Shown here in pieces: positions 22,341-34,445 of a stretch of 64,000 nucleotides of DNA. The position numbers and the translations under genes were made by a program. Every line of letters begins with the position of its first letter. The first letter of the stretch is position 1. The stretch is from the NCBI GenBank assembly GCA_014529385.2, contig CM043944.1, positions 45,204,268-45,268,267 of the forward strand, given 5' to 3'. The notes beneath the pieces were generated by a model. The model worked only from the letters and a program-made list of their open reading frames with translations. It was not told the origin of the DNA and made no database searches. Origin of the DNA: Adiantum capillus-veneris (taxonomy: Eukaryota > Streptophyta > Polypodiopsida > Polypodiales > Pteridaceae).

Positions 22341-22739
22341 GATAACATGACAATAGTTGAGGAGCGTATTTACCTGGAGCCGGTCCCCCCTCCAAAAGGC
22401 GTTTGTATTATAGATTATCCCATCAAGAGAGACTTTGTTACAATACAATCTTTGTGTTCCTTGTGACCTTGGTGATGCTATGAAGATGGAAAGCTTCATG
22501 CATCACGATCTTAACATAAACTTTGCAAAAAGCATTAACTATCCCAAGCCTCAGTCCCAAGGCCTCAAACACCTTCGAAGGTGGAGAGAGCTAGCAGGGA
22601 ATGAGGGTAGGGAAGAGGAAGAAGAAACATTCCATAGGAGAAAGAAATAGTTCCTCACTTATCATCACTCTTCGTGCTTAGCATAGCATAATAGCATAGT
22701 AATGAAGATGAAGAAGATGGCAAGCTTAAGCATTGAAGC
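22149..22739 (-). repeat. G1 5' LTR, R-U5 side, truncated
   Basis: It starts right after the primer site and ends (minus strand) CCCATTACA. A GA microsatellite lies at 22311-22336. The U3 part visible at 1-491 has no match here; the LTR is cut at 22740 by the C3 LTR. The identification rests on the adjacent primer site, not on LTR pairing. Confidence 0.5.
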
Positions 22740-23001
22740 TGTTGGGTTCAAGCCCTTGTCGGTCATCTATGTGTGTGAAACTCCCTTGGAGCATGCAGAG
22801 GAGAGTTAAGTTAGAAGTCGAGTTGTTTTTGCATGGCTATCTAAAAGCCTCTTATATATGTAGAAGTTTCACATAAGAAAAATATAGGTAGCGTGTTCTT
22901 TTACTCACAAAACTGTGTCAAATCTATCTCTCTCTCTTCTCTTGCCTTTTGCTGCATCTCCACCTACACCACCATGCATCCCCGTAGATGCAGCACCAAC
23001 A
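22740..23001 (+). repeat. C3 5' LTR (copia)
   Basis: 262 bp, TGTTGGGTTC...CACCAACA with matching inverted ends. A TATA-like CTTATATATG lies near 22851. It is followed after two bases by an initiator-Met primer site. The 3' partner was not found in the window. Confidence 0.75.
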
Positions 23002-23003
23002 AC

Positions 23004-23015
23004 TGGTATCAGAGC
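23004..23015 (+). other. C3 primer binding site
   Basis: TGGTATCAGAGC, two bases after the LTR end. A 560-bp leader without domains follows, up to the gag ATG at 23574. Confidence 0.88.
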
Positions 23016-23573
23016 TTGTCATCAGCCTTGGCTCGACTTAGCGCGCGGGAACCGCTGTCTGCAAAGGGGAACATGAAGCAGTCCACCTGCATCAAAACGA
23101 GCACGCTCTACATCAGCATGAATGCCCTAGCTTGAGAATCATTTGTCGACACTGTAGCACCTGCCAATTCGGCCTCTTGAGCATGTTGTGAAGCAAACAG
23201 TAATCGGCGCTGTCGCCTGCATAGAGTTCGCCATTTCTGGTTTTTTTTAAATTTCCTGTTTATAAAACTGTCCCCTTATTTGAAGTATTTGGATTTAAGT
23301 GAGAGCCCATTCACACCTCGCAAGAGCATCCACATCCTTTGGTGCTCAGTCATAGCAGATAGACAAGTGGTTTTGAAGGCCTACATAACACTAAAAATTT
23401 CCAAATTGACAGCATATTGGAAAGTTTTTTATTGAGAGCTTATAAACCCCAATTTGATAGCTCTGAAAGCTAGTGAGAGCGTAGCATCATATCAAAAGGA
23501 CGCTCGTTTTTAGCTACATGTGCAATAACCAACAACGACCACCCTCGTTACGAAGCTTCTTAAAGACTTCAAT

Positions 23574-24525
23574 ATGACCTCAAAAGTCGACAAATTCAAT
23601 GGATCCGGCTTCCACACTTGGCATATCAAAGTTAAAGGCTATTTGATGCGGAAAAACTTATGGAATGTGGTCAAGCCTCTTGCAGCCGACGAATCTGGCA
23701 CATCCGTTGCAGTTACAAGGGCACTATCTGAGCTAGAGAGGAAAGACGAACAAGCTTTTGGTATCATTCTAACTTCCTTAGCAGATGATTTTATTCATTA
23801 TTTGGACGATGTCGATTCTTCAAGTGCTGCCTGGATAGAGTTAGAGAAGCTTTTCGGTGCCAAAGCTAAGTATTCAAAAATGAGTTTAAAAATGGAATTA
23901 TATTTCATCCGCATGCGTGAAGATGAAAATATTGTAGCTTTAGCCAATAGACTGAAGAGTATTAGAACTCAACTTGTTTATGTCGAAGCTTCAGTACCAG
24001 AAGAAGATCTCATAGCCATTTTGTTAAAAAGTTTGACTAACAAATTTCATCAGATTGTTACTGTTTTAAAAGACAAAGATCCGATATCATCAATTCATTG
24101 CAGGAAGAAGAATGCAGGGTACCTAGTACCAATTCTACTATTATTCTCAGTGCATATACAGTCTAGAATGCCGTATCCCCCACCAGTTCTTCTGATACTT
24201 CCAGTGCATATGCAGTCACTAAATGTGCTGCTACAACAGCTTCATCTCGACCATTCAATGGAACCAAAACTTGTGCCATTTGTGGGCGCAACAATCATCA
24301 GACGAAAGACTGTTTCAAGAAGAATCCTTGTGTTCACTGTGGTAAAACAAATCATCCGTCAAATAAGTGCTTTCAAAAGGGTAAAACTCAAATTCATGTG
24401 GTTGAAGGAGACATTGAATCTCCAATATATTTTGTTGATGAGGAAATTTATTAGATCAACTCTTTTCATGTTGTTAAGTCAAAATAAATTGTACGGGCTA
24501 TAGACACTGCCACCCATGAGTGGTA
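23574..24525 (+). pseudogene. C3 copia gag, frameshifted and truncated
   Basis: The start MTSKVDKFNGSGFHTWHIKVKGYL is a copia gag N-terminus with the following domain (SSAAWIELEKLFGAKAKYSKMSLKMELY). The frame shifts near 24100. In the next frame two zinc knuckles are visible (CAICGRNNHQTKDC and CVHCGKTNHPSNKC, about 24270-24370). Similarity stops near 24525, before any clear protease, so the rest of the element is missing or displaced. The last 130 codons of the open frame 23574-24503 are out of frame and not real gag. Confidence 0.85.
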
Positions 24526-24733
24526 AGACCTCCCAATTTATCAGTTTTTGTTCTCAAGTACCATTTTGTCCGCTCCTCATGAGGTTACTGGGTACACCTT
24601 AAACCCAAGGTTTGGCAGTGAACCAAAAACTCCATTTTTGGTAGCTAACTTTTTCTGACCTACACCCTATCTTTTCAAGGGGGGGTTACTGATCTAGCAC
24701 TAGGTTATGGATACACCAGAAATCCTTGGTTGT
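24526..24733. other. Unassigned spacer
   Basis: No ORF or repeat recognised between the end of C3 and the direct repeat that follows. Confidence 0.4.
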
Positions 24734-25047
24734 GAGAAACTACAGCCTAATGGATTGCTCCCACTGAGTTAAGCTTTTAATGGTACTCATTCAACAATGC
24801 TAACCAAGATAGCATAGTAGGCCAGTAACAAGAAATTCAAATCCCAATTTAGTAATTTCCTACTCAAGGTGGAGAATCTTCTACTAAGAGTAGACTGCTT
24901 GTAATCATGCTACAAGTGTCAAAGGATTAGTTAACTGCCAGAAGTGTGTTGGGTAAAGTATCAGCTGCATACATAGTTAGGGTAGCATTACCACTAGATT
25001 GAGTTATTGTAACTAGAACTAGCTATCATGGTCAAATGTTGTGACTA

Positions 25048-25086
<39 letters not shown>
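24734..25086. repeat. Direct repeat R1 ending in (GT)n
   Basis: About 350 bp, from GAGAAACTACAGCCT to a (GT)n run at 25052-25086. It is highly similar to 27758-28110 in the same orientation, 3.0 kb away, which also ends in (TG)n. No TG...CA termini or coding content, so this is not a confident LTR pair. Confidence 0.85.
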
Positions 25087-25088
<2 letters not shown>

Positions 25089-25105
25089 CCACCCTATCCC
25101 AGGTG

Positions 25106-25150
25106 CCATACACAATGGGTTTTAAGTAGGCCCATTGTGTATGGGCCTAC
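25106..25150. repeat. Overlapping inverted repeats
   Basis: CCATACACAATGGG (25106-25119) is the exact reverse complement of 25131-25144. In addition GTAGGCCCAT (25126-25135) pairs exactly with ATGGGCCTAC (25141-25150) around a 5-base loop. The two hairpins share bases and exclude each other. Confidence 0.9.
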
Positions 25151-25739
25151 TGCCACATCAAAAAGATGAGTTAAACAAAAGTCTTTAGCAGAGAAATGCA
25201 AAGTCAGAGAGTCCTTGAAGAGGGTAAAATTATTTGTATTAACACAAAGTCTGATACCATCTTCAAGGAAGAAATTACTCATGTAGGAGTTTTAAGGCTT
25301 TGTCAAATTGAAAAAAGTATGGTTGTCATTGATAGTCTTTACATGATATATGCCATGTCCTCATATGTGTAGTAGGTAGCATGTTCCTATAATTTTATTC
25401 ACCATCATTAGTGTGTATTGTGCATTTTACCACATTGGCTTTTTACCTAATTAGCTTTTGTTCTAAACTAGTCTTTTACTAATGTTTACCTGTTATAATT
25501 CGATGTTGCAAGGCTATTTAAATCATACATTCTTGCTTTTACAAAAACTTCAAACTTGTTATAATGGAAAGACTTGGGCATAACAAATGGTTAGAATGAT
25601 TCCTATTACTGGGCTTTTGTATGAAATAACTGAATTCTAGCCCTGTTCTACGTTGGAGGCATTTTTTGGAAAAGTTGATATAATCTAGGTTTGGCAGGAC
25701 CTTGTGCTTATGATGTATAAAAGATGGGGGATTCTAACA

Positions 25740-26950
25740 CTAAGCTTCTGACCAACCTATGATTATTGATCTAAATCGGTTGCTTTACTACTTAAAAATT
25801 GACAAGTTCTAATCTGGCTATGGTACATATAGTTCACACATAATACCATGATTTGGCTTAATCTTTCTACTTAGGTGGGTGAAATACTGGACACTAGTTT
25901 GTATTTTGGAGGAGTATGTGGTGGTTCATATTCCTTCGAAGAGTTACATGGGGATTTTTTTGAGAAATGATTTTGGCTTACAAGTTTTGTTTTACAAAAC
26001 CATAGGAAGTGATTTGCTGCTGAAATCTAAGTTTGGAAATTGCAGGTTCTAATTTGGTTATGATACATACATTTTGAAGATAGTACCATGATTATCTAGC
26101 TTAATGTCTCTATTGAGGTGGGGGTGCTTGTTTGCTTTGATTTACCTATAGCATGTTGTTGATTATTGGTTGGCTTCTTGGGTCTTGGATATCTTGCTTA
26201 GTCTTAGTTTTTCCTACTACAGCTAGCTCTTGGGGGGGTACTGCCAGCAATTATATGTAAACTTTTTACATACATACATATTCTAGGTTTGATGCTTTAC
26301 TAAAAATTGACATAAAATCTGACCGACATATGGATACTGATCTGGGTTTTGGTGCTTTACTACCTAAGTATGTTATGGTATTGTGATATCCTACAGCCTG
26401 TTGCTTGGATGTCTGGTTTAGATTTGGTTTTGTTAACCATTTTCATACATACATATTCCACTACAGCTAGTTGTTGGTGGTGATGTTGCCATAAAATATA
26501 TGTAAACCTTATACATATTCTGGTTTTTGATACTGATTTGGTTTTGATACTTAAACATATGGGTATTGACCTGGTTTTTTGGTGCTTTACTAGCTGAGTA
26601 TGGTATGGTGATATGGGGGAGACTGTTTGCTTTGACTAACAAAAACATCTGGCCTTCAGCTTTTTGCTGGGATGTCTAGCTTAGATCTGGTCCTTTTTTT
26701 AACATATTCATATATACATATTCTACTACATCTAGTTCTTGGTGGTGATGCTACCATAAAATATATGAAACGTTATATATACATACATAATCTAGTTTTT
26801 TATATTTTACTACCTGAGATTTGGCATAACCTATTTTCTGCCCAACATATGGTTACTAATCAGGTTTTGATGCTTCTAATACCTGAACATATTATGATGT
26901 TGTGATAAGAGGGAGTCTGTTTGCTTTGATCTGCAAAAAAACTGACCTTC
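25740..26950. repeat. Degenerate tandem repeat region
   Basis: Diverged copies of a roughly 245-bp unit recur, marked by CTACAGCTAGTT..TTGGTGGTGATG..CCATAAAATATATG at about 26215, 26460 and 26715 and by GCTTTACTACCTGAG/TATGGT blocks. No protein-coding content. 25151-25739 and 26951-27757 on either side show no recognisable gene. Confidence 0.7.
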
Positions 26951-27757
26951 CGCTTGTTGTTGAATACTGCCTTAGTATTTGGCTTCTGGTTCTTGGATGA
27001 CTTGCTTACTTCTTGGATGACTAGCTTAAATCTGGTTCTTAGATGATATGCTATGCCTTGAAGAAATTCCAATATGGCATTTAAAAATCAATTTGACCTT
27101 ACTCACGCATTCTTCTCCTACACCAAGTCTAAGTGAGGGAGAAGAAAAAAATCCCTCACCTTATATAGTGGAAGAGGCAGGGAAAATCATCAAAAAGTCC
27201 TCAATTATAGATGTGTCGCAGTAGCCTAGCATCAAACCTGAAGGAGTTTTTACTGCTAAGAATCATATCGAGGGATGGGAGGCAAAAAAACCATGCCAAG
27301 CCACCCACCATCAAGCTAGGTTATCAGAACGAGATCGTGACGCCCCATGAGTGGAAGAGACCCATCGCGACAGAGTGCTAAATTCTAGGTATCCCGATCA
27401 ATTTAGAAGCCCAGACTCTTGCCTAGACATGAGCAAAAGACAGGGTCAAAGCAAACTTAGTATGGGTTATATTAAGGGGTTCACCCCATAAGGTAACCAA
27501 AAAAGGGGGTGTGGGGTTTTTTTGGATAGAAAAATAATATAATTATTTACGAAGGATAGCTCCAATTAGCCACTGTATTCTGCATAGCAAAAAGTTAGGA
27601 GTTATCATTATGGGAGGTGTATAGTAAAGCACATTAAGGTAATCTCCCATAAGACAACAACTAAAGTTTAAATCGAGTGCATATATTTGGATGTCACTGT
27701 TTTTAGCCAGATACAGTGATTCAAAGCACAATCAAAACCCCACCCAATGAGGTGCTA

Positions 27758-28177
<420 letters not shown>

Positions 28178-28192
28178 ATACATACATACATT

Positions 28193-29250
28193 GTGAGACC
28201 AAAGGGACTACGGCATGCTCGTCTACAACTACCATCTTCCTATATGGATCTTTTGCCCCCTTTTTAGGAAACCCCTTTCTTACGCATGCTCCCTGGTCTT
28301 ATCATTGCCCGGACATTACTCCCCCCTTGGAGAAGAGTTTTCGTCCTTAAAGACAAAAGTGGGCTATTTCTTCTAAAGAAGACTAATGTGTAGTACCCGA
28401 ATAGACAAGAATATGTTCAGGTTCATGTAGTTGAGTAGGAGGTTCAATAAAAACAACAAGAACATCTTGATGGATTACATTGTTGTCCCTTTGTACTTAA
28501 ATGGTCTATGTGAAAAACCGGATGAATATAAGAGTGTATAGACCACATTGTCAACTCACTTGAGTAGTGAAAATGGATCACAATTCCTAAGAGGTACTAG
28601 ATGGATAACCAATATTAAGACTTTTTAAAGGTTCTTGAACACGTAAGAATACCTCTTCTTGACTTTCCATGAAAATAACTTGTTGATTTGTCTCATCAGC
28701 ATACTTCTTGTATCTATGAGTACCTTCCATTGTATCCATATAATCTTAGATAAAGTCCCTTGATTGGCTGAATTTTCTCAATAGCTAACCCCCCCAATAA
28801 TTGATGTATTGACCTTGAGTTGTGTTCTCAACCATTCAAACTTCATTAATAACAATGTATATGGTATATGGTATGTATGTGCACTCACGTGACCTTATTC
28901 TTAAAATAGTTTCCACTAGATTATGGCACATGATTTCCATGCAAATGTACACATCCAGGTGGCATAAGTAGGTATATTGTAGCAATATCCTTGAACCATT
29001 TTTAACTTGCGCATAAATGGTGCCTAGAATAACATCATAGTTATTATCTGTACCAAAATCTTCTACAGAGTATGTATGCTCATACTCAATTCCACAAGAA
29101 GTCATCACTACATGCTCAAAATGCCAAAACAAGACGACAAGTTCCTATGGTTGGAAGGGTGTCATCCAATGTAGAGCTTCTACTAGAATGGATTTACAAG
29201 GAGGAGCGCAAATGTGTAAGCATTTTGTTTATCATTATCCATGACGATCA
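28193..29250 (-). pseudogene. G2: decayed Ty3/gypsy 3' part
   Basis: On the minus strand a protease-like block EDFGTDNNYDVILG occurs at about 28985-29050. Frame-broken linker sequence then leads to a terminal ...RTKTLL-like ending and the purine tract CCAAGGGGGGAG (about 28318-28332), typical of a gypsy pol end, followed by a candidate LTR start TGTCCGGGCAATG (ending at plus 28315). RT and integrase cores are not recognisable. Assignment rests on short motifs. Confidence 0.45.
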
Positions 29251-30183
29251 TTAACTTCATGAGATTAGTTAAGCTAATCAACCTTGTGGACATGCACTCA
29301 CTTGGAGTGCTTGATGCCTTTGTAGTGTCACCACCCAAACCCAGACCACGGCCTCCACATAGGAAATAGAACATCCTCCCAAGTCTATACGTATTTTTCT
29401 AGATGAGAAAAATACTAATAAGCACTCTCCTCTCAAAATACTGCTAAGGGCTCTCCTCACCTCTGACCCCCAGTCTATCTTTCTCATCATCTAGCATCTC
29501 TTCCACATCACCTGACACCCCCTTCCTCACCCTCTGTCCCTCATGCCCTTGCCTCTACTCTTGACCATGCACCCTTTACACCTGCATCACCTTCTTTTGT
29601 AAATCAGTCACAAACTCAATGATATAACAAGACAACATTATCATTGTATGAGAACAATTGGCATGGAATTTGGCTTCATATCCATATTGATGATTGTAAA
29701 TAGTTTACAAGAAATGTTGTGTATATCTTGTTACAAAATTGGCACACATGCCACCTAGAATTTTTTAAAGTGCTTTGTTCTAGCTATCTTTAATATTAAT
29801 TTGTGTATAAAGATAGGCACTACACAATGTTCAATCGGTTGTTGTAATCTTACACATACTAGCATATTTTCCTTTCTCTCAAGTACCTACAAAAACAAAG
29901 AATGCATAAATAGAGTTTAGTCAAAGACATTGGAGCGTGATGAAGCCAAGCGCATGCCGAGGAACTAGGAGATATTGGAGCGTGATGAAGCCAAGCGCAT
30001 GCCGAGGAGCATTATAGAAGTGGTCATAGAAGATTATCCCTCTTTCAATTAGTGCTCTTTTAGCGCTAATGTTCCATGCATTAAAATTTCCCATTATGAA
30101 ATCCATCAGTTGTCAGTCTTCTTTATCTTAGGGATATATATATGCAACAATCAAAGCATAGAAGTTAATTATGCGGTACACGA
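29251..30183. other. Unassigned spacer with short tandem duplication
   Basis: No gene recognised. About 29931-30010 contains two near-perfect copies of a unit of about 45 bp beginning TTGGAGCGTGATGAAGCC. Confidence 0.5.
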
Positions 30184-31054
30184 TGCTGCACAAAAGAGAA
30201 AGTGGGATACCTCTATAGCTTTATAGCCCAAGAGTGTTCAAACTTCAATTTTATCACTCAAAAGTATACAAAAGCAACCCTTATTAAACCCCAACCAAAA
30301 GACCTATGCTCCCTTAGGAATATACAAGCGCATGTCCACCCAAAGGACCATAGTACATAGGAGCAAAACCATGTCAAAGCACGGATTTACAGAACACACC
30401 GACCAATTCTTATGAAGAGAAGGGCCTATCCTTTCACAATTGTACATCACCAACCCACAATTTCAACATCAACTCCACAATTTATAGATACAAGCCCTCC
30501 CAAGCTGTCTGGACACAGTTTGCCACTAGGCTGCCATAGCCATAACCCTGCAGAGAATTAGTTGTAACTTGATGAGCATAACTCCAATTGGAGCACTTTA
30601 AATCTTGGAAGAAATCTTAAGAAATAAATCATGAGAAAGACAAAGATTATCAAATTGATCCTACATGCCCTATGTGAAAAATTGACGCGAACAGAGAGCT
30701 GTCCCGATACGACTACATGCAGAGAAGGCAAGGTGAGGGTAAAAAATTGCATCCAAAGCATTAAGGAGGCACAATGAGAAAAAATATTCAAGTTTATGGA
30801 CTTTGGCTGAAATTTTCTAAGGTTTTACATGAGTTTTATTTATATACAAGTCTCACTTCAAAAAGCTCACTAACACGCACTTACAGTAACCTGACAGCTG
30901 GCGCTACACTAGTGACTTGCCTTGCATGTACATGTGCTTGCTAAATCAAGCTAAAAACCCCACAAAAATAGATCGCACACACACCTTTGACATCGGGATT
31001 CTTGTCCATATGTACAAACTTACAAGAAACAGGGTGTCAAAATGCACCCCAATA
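30184..31054 (-). repeat. G3 3' LTR
   Basis: 871 bp direct repeat of 34446-35301 with numerous substitutions, implying an old insertion. Ends TGCTGC...CCCAATA are mutated from TG...CA. A GTGTGG-containing stretch just outside (about 31055-31072, minus strand) resembles gypsy polypurine regions. Confidence 0.8.
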
Positions 31055-31081
31055 TAGTTTGCCACACTTGAGCCTACTAGG

Positions 31082-32035
31082 TCATTCATGATCAGCAGCA
31101 AAAAGGAGATCCTGTAAATTAGATGAGGGAGTATTCATTTCATCTTCATAATCAGTTACATAATCAGAAAATTCCTCAAAAGAAGACTCATCCTCAATCA
31201 CAATCATGAACCTTGCAACATACTTCTTCAACCTGTAGCCATTCACACGTGCTTTATGTGGGGCACCATCCAAGTCAGAAAGTTGATAGGTGCCATTTGG
31301 AAACTTGTTTTAATTCCAAGAAAGGACCTTGCCACTTGATTTGAAACTTATTTTGAAAAGTTCTATCAAGCTTACTATTGTAATGAAGAGCCATGTCACC
31401 CTTCTTGATGTCTTTGTCCTTCACCTTCGCATTTGCCTTTGCTTGATTGTTCTTCAATCTACATGTTCATAATGCTCAAAATCCAGTAACCTGTCTAATT
31501 GTACACATTGAAAACATAAAAGACTCTCCTTGAGTGCATCATTAGGCTCATCTTCAAGCTTTAGCATCAGTCTCAAAGCGGGTAGGTGGAAGGGAGAGAA
31601 ACCAGTACCTGTTTTGATGGCAGTCTTGTAAGCCCATAGAGTGCAAGGTAGCTCTAAATCCCAAGTCTTCATATTATTTTTTGTCATCTTTGTAAGCATC
31701 CTTATAAGGTCTCCATTAAACCTTTAAAACATACCATTACATTGGGAATAATAGGGAGTAGTAAACCTACGATGCACATGAAGATTTTCACATAGATAAT
31801 CCACCGGCTTTCCCCTAAAACCTGGACCCTTGTCAGAAAGTAACTCCAATGGCATGCCAAATTTGTAGAAAATTTCTTCATGTAAAAATTGGGAAACATA
31901 TTTGCTTGTGATTTTTTTCACAACTTTGGCTTCACCCCTCCTGGATAGATAGTCAACAACATTAAGTATGTAACATTTTCCTCTAGTTGTCATAGGTAGA
32001 GGACCTATTGCATCAATACCCACTTCTCAAACACA
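31082..32035 (-). pseudogene. G3 integrase and C-terminal tail
   Basis: 31724-32023 codes for the catalytic core: MGIDAIGPLP, NVVDYLSR and LLSDKGPGFRG (second Asp). The third acidic residue should follow YSQCNGM, but the codon is TAA (31724-31726), where GAA would be expected. The frame resumes at 31454-31699 (LPCTLWAYKTAIKTGTGFSPF). It then changes at 31275-31457 (KGDMALHYNSKLDRTFQNKFQIKWQGPF, the integrase tail) and 31082-31273 (the end, VNGYRLKKYV). No chromodomain was seen. Confidence 0.85.
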
Positions 32036-32400
32036 TCATAAGACACAATGGTGCCTCTAATTTCTGATTTGAGAACCCTATTTTCCATGCTTTGACACTC
32101 TTTACAAGACTTGCACCAACGGTGAACATCACGTTGAATGCTTGGCCACACATACCCCTCCTGCAAGATTTATACAAGGTGATCTTTGAAGCAAAGTCAC
32201 CACCACAAGAAACATCATGATTTTCCTCTAAAATTTCTATAAATTTCCTCTTTCCAAGGCACTTTTCTCATCACAAGATTAGCCCCTTTCATATACAAGG
32301 CATCACCAAACAACACATACCTTTTGGCACGGCAAAGGAAAGCATACTTCTTTGACTTCTCCAACTTTGATGGAAGCATACATGTTTGTAGAAGCTCTTC
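32036..32400 (-). pseudogene. G3 RNase H-integrase linker, degenerate
   Basis: No open frame. Short stretches resemble the integrase zinc-binding region (a CQSCKECQ-like block on the minus strand near 32085-32125), as expected between RNase H and the catalytic core. Confidence 0.45.
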
Positions 32401-32406
32401 TTGCCT

Positions 32407-32815
32407 CTACAAAGCTCCCCTTCTCAAATAAAGAGGAGAATCAGCCCTTATCATATACAATTGGCCAATTGAAGCTTGTGCTGCACCATTTTCTTCTTCA
32501 TTTTGAGACCTGTCCACATGCCTTAAACTCCAAGCTTCAAAATGCTTAAGCAGATTCTTCACTTGAAAACACATATTTTTTAGCTTTGGATTCTTACTTT
32601 GCCACACCCCAAGTACTTGCTTGACCACCAAAAGAGAATCACGTCTTACCCTCACAAGATGGATGCCAAGCTCAAGGCAAAGGTCGAGTCCTTTCTCCAA
32701 AGTAGCATACTCAGCTTCATTATTTCTTTGTGTTGTAAGTTTCAAAATCCTTTTAGTTACCAAAGCACCGTGAGGATCATAAATTACAATACCTATTCCT
32801 ATAAAAGCCATAAAA
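32407..32815 (-). pseudogene. G3 RNase H
   Basis: The minus strand reads IGIVIYDPHGALV, NEAEYATLEKGLDLCLELGI and VRRDSLLVVKQVLG, then the HVDRSQNEEENGAAQ ending. These correspond to the D-E-D motifs of the plant gypsy-type RNase H. The apparent N-terminus beyond 32815 is repeat sequence, not RT. The domain is cut off from any RT. Confidence 0.8.
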
Positions 32816-32841
32816 AAACAATAGATAGACATTAGTACCTG

Positions 32842-33200
32842 CACCTCAAGTACCTTAGTCATCAAGTAGGAAAAGCACCTCAAGCACCTTAGTCATCAAG
32901 CACGCACCTTAGTCATCAAGCATGACAAGCACCTCAAGCACCTCAGTCATCAAGCACGCACCTTAGTCATCAAGCACGACAAACACCTCAAGCTTAGGTC
33001 AGGTTCCCACCTCAAGCTCAGCCCTAGCTTGCCTAAGGTCAAAGGACTTTTAACACTAACCATTGGAGGTCTTTAATGAAGTTAACCCTAAGGTCTTTTA
33101 AGCTTTATTAGTTAACCTTGCTCTTTGATAGACCATCTATCCCACATTAAATGATCGGTTTAGTATGAGAAAATCATTTTGGGTTGGTTAGATATTAGGT
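32842..33200. repeat. Minisatellite and G1-family LTR fragment inside G3
   Basis: 32842-32995 is a compound minisatellite of CACCTCAAG and CACCTTAGTCATCAAGCACG units. 32996-33190 then matches the G1 U3 at the window start (shared blocks include AAGGTCAAAGGAC and AGGTCTTTTAAGC). It occupies the place where the G3 RT should be. 33201-33640 is degenerate gag tail or protease with no intact frame. Confidence 0.75.
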
Positions 33201-33645
33201 TTAATGAGAGGAAACATCTCCATGAGTTTCCCAAAGGTAACATCAACCTTTCTACTCACCAAATCAACCCTTAAACTATAATTTGGTTTCCCTTCTCCCA
33301 AAGGAAATTCGGATGCATTGTAATGTTGCATGGGTTTTCTCTTCTTCTTCTTCTCTTTACTTGTACCTGTTTCAACCTGTTTCTCTCTTTTATGGCTGGG
33401 GCTTACATCACTCGTGTCATGATCCTCTTGTAACCCTCTTACCTACATGCATGACCATAGCTCTCGAATCATCCTTGTTCTACTCCAAACGGATTATGCT
33501 TACCACCCTTCTCTTCAGCTATTAAACCACTTGGCCCTTCTTCCCCTTTAATCTCAATACCATAATCTTGAGCTCGAGAAGGAATTTGTGAAAGAAGAGG
33601 AAACATATCACCACTCATTCTCTTTGGATTGTCACATTGAGGGCT

Positions 33646-34445
33646 TTAATGACCCCATTCACCACAATTGTAACATTGAAACATATCCCCTCTTCCAGCC
33701 ATGCCTCTTCCTCTACCACCTATAAACCCCTCATTACATCCATAGCCACAGCCATATCCATAGATTTGACCTCTTCCACCTCTCATCATATGCACACTAA
33801 GATTCTTCATAAGAACTACAACCTCTTGCATCTCTTTGCAAAAATCATTCACATCATGAGAAGCTTGTTGATCATAACCTGGCTCCCTGATGAGGACCCT
33901 TGGTTTCTCTACAACTTTCACTTCAACCTTTGACTCGACATTGATTCCAAGTTGATGAAGAAGCTCCGCTTTCCACCCTTTATTCTTTGCAATTTCAATT
34001 GCCTTTTCAAAGGTCCTTGGTTGCTTAAGCTCCACCTTCAAGCACATACTACTCCTTAAACTTGCAAGAAACCTATCCTTCTTCAACATGGCTGGAGGAA
34101 TTTCAGCCCCCAAAGATATACACCACTTTGTCCATAACGCATTGAATGCCTTCTCAAAGTCTTCTATGGTCTGGCCTTCACCGTGTACCAAGCCTTGAAT
34201 AGACTGCCATACCTTTTGTGGGTCTTCCACCTGTTAAAAGTGTGTAAGAAAAGAATGTCTTACCATTTCATAAGTCATAACTTGAGGAGGTTGGGCTGAT
34301 TGTAGCTCCTTTTTTGAGCCTTCCAACCATTCCCTAACATCTCCCTTCAAACAGATGTAGAAGACTTGCAATTGCTACGTTGGGTCTTGCTTGTCAGCAA
34401 GAATACAAGCAAACTCCAATTCCTCGGTGGCAGGCACCCAAACAC
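33646..34445 (-). pseudogene. G3 gag
   Basis: 34230-33646 is a gypsy gag: VWQSIQGLVHGEGQTIEDFEKAFNALW, SLRSSMCLKVELKQPRTFEKAIEIA, a Gly/Arg-rich stretch and the zinc knuckle start CYNCGEWGH, after which a stop follows. The same frame continues upstream to 34440 (LKGDVREWLEG) through two stops and runs straight into the LTR, so the gag N-terminus has been lost. Confidence 0.85.

Larger units (their letters stand above)
1..22739 (-). mobile_element. G1: old chromodomain Ty3/gypsy retrotransposon, host of nested insertions
   Basis: Read on the minus strand, gypsy pieces follow in canonical order once two copia elements are removed: PBS (22135-22147), gag start (21733), gag remainder (15905-14767), zinc knuckle and protease (14944-14600), RT (14240-13890 then 2995-2470), RNase H, integrase (about 2259-1340), chromodomain (about 1020-860) and LTR U3 (491 to the window edge). 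The chromodomain and the order PR-RT-RH-INT-CHR identify a chromovirus-type gypsy element. Many stops and frameshifts make it dead. The left end runs off the window and the right LTR is cut by another copia LTR, so full length and target duplication cannot be given. Confidence 0.8.

Noticed and set aside
32842-32995. CRISPR-like array of CACCTTAGTCATCAAGCACG units
   Set aside because: Units are contiguous and degenerate, without unique spacers, in a plant genome; a minisatellite.
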